Below are positions 1-9,267 of a stretch of DNA of 64,000 bases, piece after piece. Positions within the stretch are counted from its first letter, which is position 1, and each line of letters begins with the position of its first letter. The notes beneath the pieces were generated by a model. It was not told where the DNA came from. It did not search any database and saw nothing but the letters and a program-made list of their open reading frames with translations. A program made the position numbers and the translations under genes. Source of the DNA: Clostridiaceae bacterium (GTDB lineage: Bacteria > Bacillota > Clostridia > Saccharofermentanales > Saccharofermentanaceae); contig JAAYFK010000049.1 of assembly GCA_012728275.1 (NCBI GenBank), positions 1 to 64,000 of the forward strand, given 5' to 3'.

Positions 1-20
1 AAAACGTGAGGCGTTTTAAT

Positions 21-461
21 TTATGTATTTGCATCTTCATTTTTTTCGAAAATTTCTTGAAGCGTATGCCAACCGAGGACTGCGCACTTTACTCGAGCAG
101 GCATATGAGATATATCTTTTAACGCACCCGCTTCTTCAAGTTCATCTATTTCTTCATTGGTTACAGAACCCTTAATCATTCGGATAAACATCTCCGCAAG
201 ACGCAAAGCCTCTTCCTTACTTCTTCCAATAACCATATCAGCCATAATGTCTGCAGAAGCTTGAGATATAGCACAACCGTCCCCAATAAAAGAGGCATCT
301 TCAATAACATCGTCAACTACTTTAAGTTTCAAAGTAATATCATCACCACAGCTTGGATTAACACCATTTAAACTAAAAGTAGCATCCGGCATGTCATGCT
401 TGTGATATGGCCTAATATTGTGTTCTGTTAAAATCTCATTATAGAAATTGCTAGTCTCCAT
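21..461 (-). CDS. sufU: SufU/NifU-like Fe-S cluster assembly scaffold or sulfurtransfer protein
   Basis: ORF with three conserved Cys contexts (NPSCGDD, GDGCAISQASADIM, ARVKCAVLGWHTL); directly downstream of sufS. Confidence 0.95.
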   Translation of the reverse strand: METSNFYNEILTEHNIRPYHKHDMPDATFSLNGVNPSCGDDITLKLKVVDDVIEDASFIGDGCAISQASADIMADMVIGRSKEEALRLAEMFIRMIKGSVTNEEIDELEEAGALKDISHMPARVKCAVLGWHTLQEIFEKNEDANT

Positions 462-1677
462 AGCCCATCATCTTTCTGATACCACTAAGACTTTTAATAA
501 AGGTATCAATATCTTCTTGAGTATTATAAAACATAAAGCTTGCTCTCGTACATGATTTGAAGCCTAGAAAATCGCACAAAGGTTGAGCACAATGATGTCC
601 CGCCCTAACGCAAACATTACTCTCACTAAGAATTTGACTAACATCATGTGGATGAACATTATCAATTGTAAAAGAGATTATTCCATTATGGTTATTAGAA
701 TCTTTAGCTCCAATGATATGAATATGAGGAATCTTACATATTGCATCAAAACACATCTTTGTTAGCATCAAAGTTCTCTCATGCATGTATTCCATGCCAA
801 TTGAATTAATATAATTTATTGCGGCCATAAGTCCAACCGCTCCTGAAGCATTATCGGTTCCAGCCTCAAATTTGTATGGAAGCTGAGCAAAAACAGCATC
901 AGTACGAGTTACTGACTCTATCATCTCACCTCCTCTTAAGAATGGAGGCATTTTGTTAAGCAATTCCTTCTTGCCATAAAGAATTCCAATTCCCATAGGG
1001 CTCATAATCTTATGCCCCGAAAATGCCATGAAATCGACATCCAAAGCCTGAACATCAATCTTAACATGAACAACACTTTGTGCTGCATCCATTACGACAA
1101 TAGCACCATGCTCGTGAGCTGTCTTAGTGATTCTTGCAATAGGATTCTCTCTTCCAAGGACATTAGACAACTGAGTAATTGCGACAATCTTCGTCTTATC
1201 TGTTATTGCCTCTTCAATAGCTGTATCCGAAATTAGTCCATCCATATCACATTCTAGATACTTCAAAACCGCACCAGTTTTAGAAGCTACAAATTGCCAA
1301 GGCAAAATATTACAATGATGTTCCATAATAGAAATAAGAATCTCATCGCCTTCGCCCAAGAAGTTCATTCCATAACTATTTGCAATCAGATTAATACTTT
1401 CTGTCGTACCTTTTGTAAAGATAACCTCTTCCTCAAATTTAGCATTGATGAATTCTTTAACAGTAGTTCTAGAATTCTCTAATTGCTCAGTAGCAAGCAT
1501 TGCTAATTCATAAAAACCTCTTAATGGATTTGCATTGTGCTTATGATAGAACTCTTCAACAGCTTCAATAACACAATCAGGTTTTTGCGATGTTGCAGCA
1601 TTATCAAGATATACGATATTGCTATCTCTTAACAAAGGAAAATCTTCTCTATGTGAAATGTTTACATTAATACTCAT
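451..1677 (-). CDS. sufS: Cysteine desulfurase SufS; start placed at MSINVN rather than the ORF-track start
   Basis: PLP aminotransferase fold motifs (DAAQSVVH, FSGHKIMSPMGIG), catalytic Cys in VRAGHHCAQP; suf operon context. Confidence 0.95.
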   Translation of the reverse strand: MSINVNISHREDFPLLRDSNIVYLDNAATSQKPDCVIEAVEEFYHKHNANPLRGFYELAMLATEQLENSRTTVKEFINAKFEEEVIFTKGTTESINLIANSYGMNFLGEGDEILISIMEHHCNILPWQFVASKTGAVLKYLECDMDGLISDTAIEEAITDKTKIVAITQLSNVLGRENPIARITKTAHEHGAIVVMDAAQSVVHVKIDVQALDVDFMAFSGHKIMSPMGIGILYGKKELLNKMPPFLRGGEMIESVTRTDAVFAQLPYKFEAGTDNASGAVGLMAAINYINSIGMEYMHERTLMLTKMCFDAICKIPHIHIIGAKDSNNHNGIISFTIDNVHPHDVSQILSESNVCVRAGHHCAQPLCDFLGFKSCTRASFMFYNTQEDIDTFIKSLSGIRKMMGYGD

Positions 1678-2740
1678 TTTGTAGTTTCCTCTCAACATAA
1701 GAACTAATTCTATGCGTTAGTTCTTCATCGTTAATCTTGTCACAAAGTGCATTAATCATACCAAGCGCAAGAATATTTCCTGCCTCCTGCTCCCCAATTC
1801 CTCTTGAAGCAAAGTATAGAAGCGTAGACTCATCAAGTCTTCCTATAGATGCACCATGATTACCTACTACGTCTTCTTCAGCACATAGAATAAGAGGGAT
1901 AGTTTTATTCACAGAGTCTTTTCCGAGTAAAATTACTTTCTCAACCTCATGCCCGACGGAACCTGATGATCCATTTTTGAAGTCTATTGTTCCTCTAAAT
2001 AGCTTATAAGCGTCATCACGTAAAACACCATTAACGTTAATTGAGCAATTTGAATTCTTACCTATATGGTTAATGATGTAGTTCATATCATTTACTTGCT
2101 TAGAATATACATGATAAGCAATGTCTACATTTGCTTCACTCTCTTTACCAAGTAAATCAACATTGCATCCAGAATATGTTTGCTTCTGTCCAGGAAATAA
2201 TTGCTTCAAATTAAAGACCGATTTCTCGTTACAAATACCACCAACATCGTTGATTAAGCTAGAAGGGTCACTCATGACTTGCGATTGGATTAAATTAAGA
2301 GTTGCATTCTCTTCTAGTATGAATCTCGTCTTTACATATAGCATGTCATCGCTATCATCAGAATTGGACTCACAATTGTAGTCCATAAACACCGTCATAG
2401 TACATCCAGTTTTTACTAGCACATCAATAGGGCAATAACTACTCTTAGAATTAGAAGAGAATATACTTACTTTCACTATTGAGCTCTTCTCGTTATCAGA
2501 AGATAACTCTAAAGTCTTTCCATTGAAAGTAGAACTGATTGCTTCACACGTAGTTCCTACTCCTGATATTACGTCATCCATATGGCTACTGCTAGCATCA
2601 ACAAAGGAATGATTTCCATCAACGTCTATCTTACACTCGGAGTTGATTGTAGACCACTTAACATTTGCCTCATTCATCTTAAGCCAACGGTAAGTATTTA
2701 CTGGGATTCTATTAATTGTAGTATTAATGTCTGTTGTCAT
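1667..2740 (-). CDS. sufD: Fe-S cluster assembly protein SufD
   Basis: SufBD-family C-terminus (GHEVEKVILLGKD..NHGASIGRLDESTLLYFASRGI); operon position. Confidence 0.9.
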   Translation of the reverse strand: MTTDINTTINRIPVNTYRWLKMNEANVKWSTINSECKIDVDGNHSFVDASSSHMDDVISGVGTTCEAISSTFNGKTLELSSDNEKSSIVKVSIFSSNSKSSYCPIDVLVKTGCTMTVFMDYNCESNSDDSDDMLYVKTRFILEENATLNLIQSQVMSDPSSLINDVGGICNEKSVFNLKQLFPGQKQTYSGCNVDLLGKESEANVDIAYHVYSKQVNDMNYIINHIGKNSNCSINVNGVLRDDAYKLFRGTIDFKNGSSGSVGHEVEKVILLGKDSVNKTIPLILCAEEDVVGNHGASIGRLDESTLLYFASRGIGEQEAGNILALGMINALCDKINDEELTHRISSYVERKLQNEY

Positions 2741-2754
2741 TATCGTAACCTCAT

Positions 2755-4161
2755 TCAGCCTATGGCGCCTTTCATCTCAAGACGAATCAAGTTATTCATC
2801 TCGACAGCATATTCGAGTGGAAGTTCCTTAGAAACATTATCACAGAAGCCATTTACAATCATAGCCCTAGCATCTTCCTCACTTAAACCTCTAGACATCA
2901 AATAGAAGATCGCATCATCACTAATCCTACCAATACTTGCTTCATGTCCGACAGTTACATCATTACATCTAATGTCCATAGCAGGAATAGTATCAGATCG
3001 AGAAATGGAATCTAACATAAGAGATTGGCAAGAAACGGAAGCTGTACTTCCCTCACTGCCCTTAGTCATGCTAACCGAACTTCTAAATGTATTAAGTCCG
3101 CCATCTTTGGATATTGAACGCGTATTAATGAAAGAACTTGTATTCTTTGCTTGGTGCGATACTTTTGCACCAGTATCAAGATCTTGTCCTTTTCCAGCAA
3201 ATGTTATTCCAGTAAACTCCATCTTCGAATTTTCACCACTAAGAATAGTCATAGGATATAAAAAGGACGTATGCGATCCAAAGGAACCAGATACCCATTC
3301 CATCTTTGCATTCTCTGAGACAATTGCACGCTTCGTATTAAGGTTATACATGTTTTTAGACCAGTTCTCGATAGTAGAGTACCTTAATTTGGCATTCTTA
3401 CCAACGAACAACTCTACACAGCCCGCATGAAGGTTAGCAACGTTGTATTTAGGTGCAGAACAGCCTTCAATAAAATGCAAAGATGCACCCTCATCAACAA
3501 TTATCAAGGTGTGCTCAAATTGGCCTGCACCCTTAGCATTCAGCCTGAAATAGGACTGAAGAGGAATATCCACACTAACTCCCTTTGGAACATATACGAA
3601 AGATCCACCTGACCATACTGCTCCATGTAAAGCAGCAAATTTATGGTCCGTAGGCGGTACTAATTTCATGAAATGCTCACGAATCATTTCGCCATACTCG
3701 CCCCACATTGCACTTTCCAAATCTGTATATATAACGCCTAAAGCAGCAACCTCTTCTCGAATATTGTGATAAACAAGTTCAGAGTCATATTGAGCACCGA
3801 CACCTGCAAGGGACTTCTTCTCTGCATCAGGAATTCCTAGACGATCAAAGGTGTCTTTAATGTCATCTGGTACTTCAGACCAATCGCCCTTCATCTTTGT
3901 ATTAGATCTTACATATGTAACGATATTATCTACGTCGAGCCCTTCTATTGAAGGTCCCCAGTTTGGCATTTCAGTTCTATTGTAGACATCCAGAGACTTA
4001 AGACGGAACTCCTTCATCCAATCTGGATCATTCTTTTCGGTAGAAATTTGCTCTACGATGTCTTTAGTCAAACCGGAATTAAGACGATATGTTTCTTTCT
4101 CGTCATTGCGAAAATCATATAAGCTTCTATCAACATCATTAACATTAGACTTTTCTTTCAT
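2755..4161 (-). CDS. sufB: Fe-S cluster assembly protein SufB
   Basis: Characteristic SufB motifs (LHGAVWSGGSFVYVPKGVSVDIPLQSYFR, DIRCNDVTVGHEASIGRISDDAIFYLMSRGL). Confidence 0.97.
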   Translation of the reverse strand: MKEKSNVNDVDRSLYDFRNDEKETYRLNSGLTKDIVEQISTEKNDPDWMKEFRLKSLDVYNRTEMPNWGPSIEGLDVDNIVTYVRSNTKMKGDWSEVPDDIKDTFDRLGIPDAEKKSLAGVGAQYDSELVYHNIREEVAALGVIYTDLESAMWGEYGEMIREHFMKLVPPTDHKFAALHGAVWSGGSFVYVPKGVSVDIPLQSYFRLNAKGAGQFEHTLIIVDEGASLHFIEGCSAPKYNVANLHAGCVELFVGKNAKLRYSTIENWSKNMYNLNTKRAIVSENAKMEWVSGSFGSHTSFLYPMTILSGENSKMEFTGITFAGKGQDLDTGAKVSHQAKNTSSFINTRSISKDGGLNTFRSSVSMTKGSEGSTASVSCQSLMLDSISRSDTIPAMDIRCNDVTVGHEASIGRISDDAIFYLMSRGLSEEDARAMIVNGFCDNVSKELPLEYAVEMNNLIRLEMKGAIG

Positions 4162-4171
4162 CTACGTCACC

Positions 4172-4921
4172 TTATTGATCCTTCTCATACTGCGCAAAAC
4201 CATTCGCATTAATATCATCAATTAGACTAGCATCAGATGTTTTAACCAAACTTCCATCAACCATTATATGAGTATAGTCAACACTCAATGCCTGAAGGAT
4301 TTTTGTATTATGAGTTATGATGAATAAGCTTCCATCGTTCTTCTTACGATACTCCTCGATTCCAAGAGATACTGTCTTCGTTGCATCAACGTCAAGTCCA
4401 GAATCGGTTTCATCAAGAATTGCAAAGCTTGGGTTAAGCATAAGCATTTGTAGAACCTCAGCCTTCTTCTTCTCACCACCTGAAAAGCCCTTATTCAAGT
4501 CTCTATCAGCATATGACTCATCTATGTTCAGAATATCCATAGTATTCTTAAGTTCTTTCTTATACTGCATGAGTCTTAGTTTAATTCCGCGTTGCTCTAA
4601 TGCACTTCTAATAAAAGAGCTTAGAGTTATTCCTGGAATCTCGATAGGATTCTGGAAAGACAAGAACATTCCCTCTAATGCTCTCTTGTAACAAGGAAGA
4701 TCATCAATCCTTTGGCCTTTAAACCATATTTCACCAGAAGTTACTTGATATAGTGGGTTGCCTATCATCGCATAGCCTAATGTTGACTTTCCCGCGCCAT
4801 TAGGTCCCATTAATACATGAGTCTCACCCTTGTTAATAACTAGGTTAATATCGTGAAGTATTTCAACATCACCAATACTAACCGACAGGTTCTTTATTCT
4901 TAGAAGTTCTTCCCTTTGCAT
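4172..4921 (-). CDS. sufC: Fe-S assembly ATPase SufC
   Basis: ABC ATPase Walker A GPNGAGKST, signature FSGGEKKKAE, Walker B FAILDETDSGLD typical of SufC. Confidence 0.97.
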   Translation of the reverse strand: MQREELLRIKNLSVSIGDVEILHDINLVINKGETHVLMGPNGAGKSTLGYAMIGNPLYQVTSGEIWFKGQRIDDLPCYKRALEGMFLSFQNPIEIPGITLSSFIRSALEQRGIKLRLMQYKKELKNTMDILNIDESYADRDLNKGFSGGEKKKAEVLQMLMLNPSFAILDETDSGLDVDATKTVSLGIEEYRKKNDGSLFIITHNTKILQALSVDYTHIMVDGSLVKTSDASLIDDINANGFAQYEKDQ

Positions 4922-4939
4922 ATCAAAATCCTTTCGAAC

Positions 4940-5377
4940 TTAATTTTTATCTTTTGTACTAGACTCAGGACATTTTGTATTCTCAATAAGGTCAGCTATC
5001 GTGATTCCATCCAAATAATCTTCAATCATACTATCGAGCTTCTCCCACATACTTCTCGTTCTACATTCCGAAATTCTAGGACAAGGTGATTCACATTCCT
5101 TAATACATGCTATAGACATTTGGTCGCCTTCAGTAAGCCTTAGAATGTCTCCAATCCTATACTGATCAAGGCTTTTGCTCAAACGATATCCGCCACCTTT
5201 GCCCGAAAAGCCAGTTATCATTCCACCCTTATTAAGAGAACGCATAATAATCTCAAGATACTTGAGAGAAATCTTTTGTCTTAAAGAGATATCATGAAGA
5301 GGAATAGGCTGTCCATTGTCGTGTTCAGCTATGTCAAGAATTGCTCTAATTGCATATTGTCCACGTGTAGAAATCAT
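4940..5377 (-). CDS. Rrf2-family transcriptional regulator (IscR/SufR-like)
   Basis: N-terminal MISTRGQYAIRAILDIAEHDNG, Cys cluster SIACIKECESPCPRISEC; first gene of suf operon. Confidence 0.93.
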   Translation of the reverse strand: MISTRGQYAIRAILDIAEHDNGQPIPLHDISLRQKISLKYLEIIMRSLNKGGMITGFSGKGGGYRLSKSLDQYRIGDILRLTEGDQMSIACIKECESPCPRISECRTRSMWEKLDSMIEDYLDGITIADLIENTKCPESSTKDKN

Positions 5378-5408
5378 TGCTATTTCCTCCCTCTTTTATA
5401 TCAGTAAA

Positions 5409-5437
5409 AGTATACACCTAGTGACATAGTATGTCAT
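5409..5437 (-). promoter_or_regulatory. Sigma-A-like promoter for the Rrf2-suf operon (ATGACA-17 nt-TATACT) overlapped by an inverted repeat
   Basis: Minus strand reads ATGACA TACTATGTCACTAGGTG TATACT; TGACATA-G-TATGTCA palindrome at 5422-5436. Confidence 0.7.
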
Positions 5438-5661
5438 TGGGTAATATGCATTGAAATCGATTTGTTAACGCAAGGAAATAGTTTATTTATCACAAATGAA
5501 AAAGTGATTTTCTTTTCGAGAAATATTACTTGATTCTGATTTGAATCTAAGTTCAAAAAAATAGTAATAATAATAAAGTTTGCAAATGATACTGTTATCA
5601 TTCGACATTATAGGTTTGATATAATTTTATAAGAAGAAACTTTTAATAATGGAGGAAGAAT

Positions 5662-7407
5662 ATGATACTTAATTCTATTACTGGTCCTGAAGTGCTAAAG
5701 GATCTTAGCTTAGACGAATTGCAGCAACTTGCAGCCGAGATAAGAACAGCTTTAATTGAAAGAATAAGTCATCACGGTGGCCACTTCGGTCCTAATCTTG
5801 GATTAGTTGAAGCAACAATTGCTCTTCATTATGTTTTTAATTCTCCTGTAGATAAGCTTGTTTTTGATGTGTCGCATCAGATTTACACCCACAAAATGCT
5901 TACCGGCAGAGTTGATTCCTTCTTGGATCCAAGTAAATATGACGACGTAACTGGTTTTAGTAACTTCCGCGAGAGCGAACATGATTGTTTTGTAATTGGC
6001 CACACTTCAACTTCAATTAGTCTAGCGCTAGGACTAGCAAAAGCTAGAGACTTGAAGAGTACTAACGAGAACATCGTTGCTATCATTGGTGATGGCTCTT
6101 TAAGCGGTGGCGAAGCACTCGAGGGTCTTAATGTTGCTGGCGAACTAAATAGCAACCTCATCATAGTTGTAAACGATAACGACATGTCAATCGCCGAGAA
6201 TCACGGCGGTTTATACAAGAACCTTAAAGAGCTTCGAGAGAGCAACGGAACTTCTCAGAACAACTTGTTTAAAGCTATGGGATTAGACTACGTTTTTGTT
6301 CCAGATGGAAATGATGTTGAATCACTGATATCTGCTTTTGCTTTAGTCAAAGATACTAGTAAACCTATTGTTGTACATATTTGCACTATCAAGGGTAAGG
6401 GCTACAGTCATGCGGAGAATAACAAAGAGCAATGGCACTACGCTCAGCCATTCACTATTGAGACTGGCGAACCATTGTTTTCTTTTTCGAAAGAGAGCTA
6501 TGGAAGTATTACTTTAGATTATCTCTTAACCAAAATGAGTGAAGATAATACAGTTATCAACATCACGTCAGGAACGCCAACTATTGTGGGCTTTACAAAA
6601 GACATTAGAGAAAAGCACGAGAATCAATTTATTGATGTTGGTATAGCCGAGGGAACTGCTATAGCACTGTCCTCTGGAATCGCACGTAATGGCGGCAAAC
6701 CAGTTTATAGCGTCTTTAGTTCTTTCATTCAAAGAGCTTTCGACCAGCTCTCTCAAGATGTATGCCTTAACGAGACTCCTGTAACTATTCTTGTGCATGG
6801 TGCAAGCGTTTACGGAATGAGCGATGCTACGCATATTGGAATCTTTGATATTCCACTCATGTCTAACATACCAAATCTTGTTTATTTGGCACCAACATGC
6901 AAAGAAGAGTACCTAGCCATGCTTGATTGGTCGATTGATCAAAACTCATATCCTGTTGCAATTCGAGTTCCAGGTAACGGCGTTGTATCTTCACCTTCTA
7001 CTTTTGATAGTGACTATAGCAAAATCAATAAGTACATTCTTTCTCGAAAAGGCACCAAAGTCGCTATACTAGCCCTTGGCAGCATGTTTCAACTAGGCGA
7101 AGAAATCGCAAATAGGCTTAATGCAACACTAGTAAATCCTCGTTACATCACCGGATTAGACATAGACATACTTGCTTCTTTAGTAGATAGTCACGACTTG
7201 GTCGTTACTATCGAGGATGGAATTTTAGATGGAGGATTCGGTCAGAAGATAGCTTCATTTTATGGATCAACTTCAGTCAAGGTACTAAACTATGGCCTAA
7301 ACAAGGAATTCTATGACCGAAGAAATTCTGACGAAGTACTGAAAGAGTGTCGCATGACAGCTAACCAAATCATCGATGACATTAATAAACTTCAGAATCA
7401 GCAATAA
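5662..7407 (+). CDS. 1-deoxy-D-xylulose-5-phosphate synthase-like (divergent, short Dxs family)
   Basis: ThDP motif GDGSLSGGEALEGLN; transketolase-like DVGIAEGTA, FIQRAFDQ, DATHIGIFD; 581 aa. Confidence 0.85.
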   Translation: MILNSITGPEVLKDLSLDELQQLAAEIRTALIERISHHGGHFGPNLGLVEATIALHYVFNSPVDKLVFDVSHQIYTHKMLTGRVDSFLDPSKYDDVTGFSNFRESEHDCFVIGHTSTSISLALGLAKARDLKSTNENIVAIIGDGSLSGGEALEGLNVAGELNSNLIIVVNDNDMSIAENHGGLYKNLKELRESNGTSQNNLFKAMGLDYVFVPDGNDVESLISAFALVKDTSKPIVVHICTIKGKGYSHAENNKEQWHYAQPFTIETGEPLFSFSKESYGSITLDYLLTKMSEDNTVINITSGTPTIVGFTKDIREKHENQFIDVGIAEGTAIALSSGIARNGGKPVYSVFSSFIQRAFDQLSQDVCLNETPVTILVHGASVYGMSDATHIGIFDIPLMSNIPNLVYLAPTCKEEYLAMLDWSIDQNSYPVAIRVPGNGVVSSPSTFDSDYSKINKYILSRKGTKVAILALGSMFQLGEEIANRLNATLVNPRYITGLDIDILASLVDSHDLVVTIEDGILDGGFGQKIASFYGSTSVKVLNYGLNKEFYDRRNSDEVLKECRMTANQIIDDINKLQNQQ

Positions 7408-7422
7408 ATATGAAGTAACTAT

Positions 7423-7459
7423 ATAGCAAGATATCCCGCAAATACGGGACTCTTGCTAT
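7423..7459 (+). terminator. Stem-loop downstream of the Dxs-like gene
   Basis: ATAGCAAGA-ta-TCCCG caaata CGGGA-c-TCTTGCTAT; weak pyrimidine tail. Confidence 0.6.
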
Positions 7460-7502
7460 CTACTCTTCTTCATTAGTCGTTCTTACTTATCGTCACGAAA
7501 AG

Positions 7503-7543
7503 AAAAAGCATGCAGATCTCATAATGAGAAATGCATGCATTTT
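7503..7543 (-). terminator. Rho-independent terminator abutting the 3' end of tRNA-Tyr
   Basis: AAAAAGCATGCA..CTCATAATGAG..TGCATGCATTTTT, hairpin with A/T runs on both flanks. Confidence 0.75.
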
Positions 7544-7628
7544 TGGTGGGAAGTGATGGATTCGAACCATCGAAGTCGATGACGACAGATTTACAGTCTG
7601 TTCCCTTTGGCCGCTCGGGAAACTTCCC
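7544..7628 (-). tRNA. tRNA-Tyr (GTA), CCA encoded
   Basis: Reverse complement gggaagtttcccgagcggccaaagggaacagactGTAaatctg...ggttcgaatccatcacttcccacca; long variable arm. Confidence 0.96.
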
Positions 7629-7645
7629 ATATATACAAGTGTAAG

Positions 7646-7722
7646 TGGTGGGCCTTCAGGGACTCGAACCCAGGACCGACCGGTTATGAGCCGGGAGCTC
7701 TGACCAACTGAGCTAAAGGCCC
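7646..7722 (-). tRNA. tRNA with CAT anticodon (elongator Met or lysidine-modified Ile2), CCA encoded
   Basis: Reverse complement gggcctttagctcagttggtcagagctcccggctCATaaccggtcggtcctgggttcgagtccctgaaggcccacca; G1-C72 pair excludes initiator type. Confidence 0.93.
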
Positions 7723-7759
7723 ACATAAGCACTCCTGCGCACTTGTTTAACGCTTGATT

Positions 7760-7788
7760 AGTATATAAATAAGTTGTACTTTCGTCAA
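7760..7788 (-). promoter_or_regulatory. Promoter for the tRNA(CAT)-tRNA-Tyr operon
   Basis: Minus strand TTGACG-17 nt-TATACT upstream of the tRNA. Confidence 0.75.
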
Positions 7789-7956
7789 GAGTAATTTTTG
7801 CATTTGTGAAAAAAATCATATGAATTATAACACAAGCAAACCTTCCTAGACGTTAAAACCACTTTTGTGGTGGTGAATGTTTTCAACTGCAAAACCACCT
7901 TGGATTAAGATATACCAGTTATTCTGATGGAGTTATTCAAATATTTTCGAGAATAA

Positions 7957-7989
7957 GAAAGACGGTACAGTCACGAGTACTATACCGTC
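7957..7989 (-). terminator. Stem-loop terminator downstream of asd
   Basis: GACGGTA..TACCGTC hairpin followed by TTTC on the minus strand. Confidence 0.6.
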
Positions 7990-8009
7990 CATTAATCGAT
8001 ACACAAGTC

Positions 8010-9095
8010 TTATTTTGCAGAGATATATCCTTTTGCAACAAGAAGCTCAGCAGAAAGCATACTTCCACCTGCAGCTCCACGAAGCGTGTTATGAGACAAG
8101 CAAGTAAACTTGTAATCAAAAATATTGTCTTCGCGAAGACGACCAATAGATACGCCCATTCCATTCTCATACATAGCATCAAGAGCCGGCTGAGGTCGAT
8201 TGTCTTCTTCGAAGTATTGCAAGAAATGCTTTGGAGCATTTGGCAGATTTAGCTTCTGTGCCTCCCCCTCAAACTCGCTCCAAGCCTTCTTCATATCTTC
8301 CATCGAAGGCTTTCTATCAAAGGAAACACTTACTGCTGCTGTATGTCCCTCTTGAACAGCAACTCTATAGCACTGAGCTGATATAACAGGTTGCTTAGCT
8401 AGTTCAATTTTTCCATTAGCATACTCACCCCATACTCTGAGTGGTTCCTTCTCTGACTTCTCTTCCTCACCGCCAATGTATGGAATCATATTCCCAACCA
8501 TCTCAGGCCAATCCTTAAAGGTCTTACCAGCACCAGAAATTGCTTGATAAGTACAAACAGAGATTAGCTTAATTCCATATGAAAGGAGAGGAGTTAAAGC
8601 TGGAACATAACTTTGAATAGAGCAGTTAGGCTTAACCGCAATGAAACCTCTCTTTGTTCCAAGTCTCTTTTTCTGATCATCTATTAAAGCTGCGTGACTA
8701 CCATTGATTTCAGGAATAATCATTGGTACATCTTCTGTCCATCTATTTGCAGAGTTATTAGATATAACAGGAATCTCGAGTTTAGCTATTCTCTCTTCAA
8801 GAGCACGAATCTCATCCTTCTTCATATCTACTGCACAAAATGTAAAATCAATTGCTCCGCAATACTCTTCAATATCATCAGTACTATAAACGATCATATC
8901 TTTAACATATAAAGGCATATCGCAATCAATCTTCCAACGACCTTGAACCGCATCCTCATATCTCTTACCAGCACTTCTTGGAGAAGCACAAAGAGCAACA
9001 CACTCAAACCAAGGATGATTCTCAAGTAATGATACTAGACGTTGACCCACGTAACCCGTAGCTCCAATAACGCCTACTTTTAATTTCTTTTCCAT
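8010..9095 (-). CDS. asd: Aspartate-semialdehyde dehydrogenase, archaeal/fungal-type; start at MEKKLKVGVIGATG
   Basis: GATGYVGQRLVSLL Rossmann motif, catalytic Cys in VKPNCSIQSYVPAL; ORF-track start is too far upstream. Confidence 0.9.
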   Translation of the reverse strand: MEKKLKVGVIGATGYVGQRLVSLLENHPWFECVALCASPRSAGKRYEDAVQGRWKIDCDMPLYVKDMIVYSTDDIEEYCGAIDFTFCAVDMKKDEIRALEERIAKLEIPVISNNSANRWTEDVPMIIPEINGSHAALIDDQKKRLGTKRGFIAVKPNCSIQSYVPALTPLLSYGIKLISVCTYQAISGAGKTFKDWPEMVGNMIPYIGGEEEKSEKEPLRVWGEYANGKIELAKQPVISAQCYRVAVQEGHTAAVSVSFDRKPSMEDMKKAWSEFEGEAQKLNLPNAPKHFLQYFEEDNRPQPALDAMYENGMGVSIGRLREDNIFDYKFTCLSHNTLRGAAGGSMLSAELLVAKGYISAK

Positions 9096-9267
9096 AACAG
9101 TAGTCCGTCCTTTACATTTTGAATATCTACATTGTCCTTCCTGCACGGACAAGTGTATTTCTACGGTGTATATTATCATATACGTTTTGCTTAAACAAGA
9201 ACGTTTTTGTAAAAATCAAAGACTGTGTATGCTAAAATATAGTGAAAATTAACAATAAGAGGCGCCA

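Noticed and set aside
2121-3612. Plus-strand ORFs antisense to sufD and sufB (and similar antisense ORFs throughout)
   Set aside because: Shadow ORFs of strongly recognised genes; no RBS or protein-like composition.
7493-7819. 108 aa minus-strand ORF
   Set aside because: It covers both tRNA genes and their promoter/terminator; not coding.
7937-8239. 100 aa ORF overlapping the 3' end of asd
   Set aside because: Out-of-frame shadow of asd and its terminator region.
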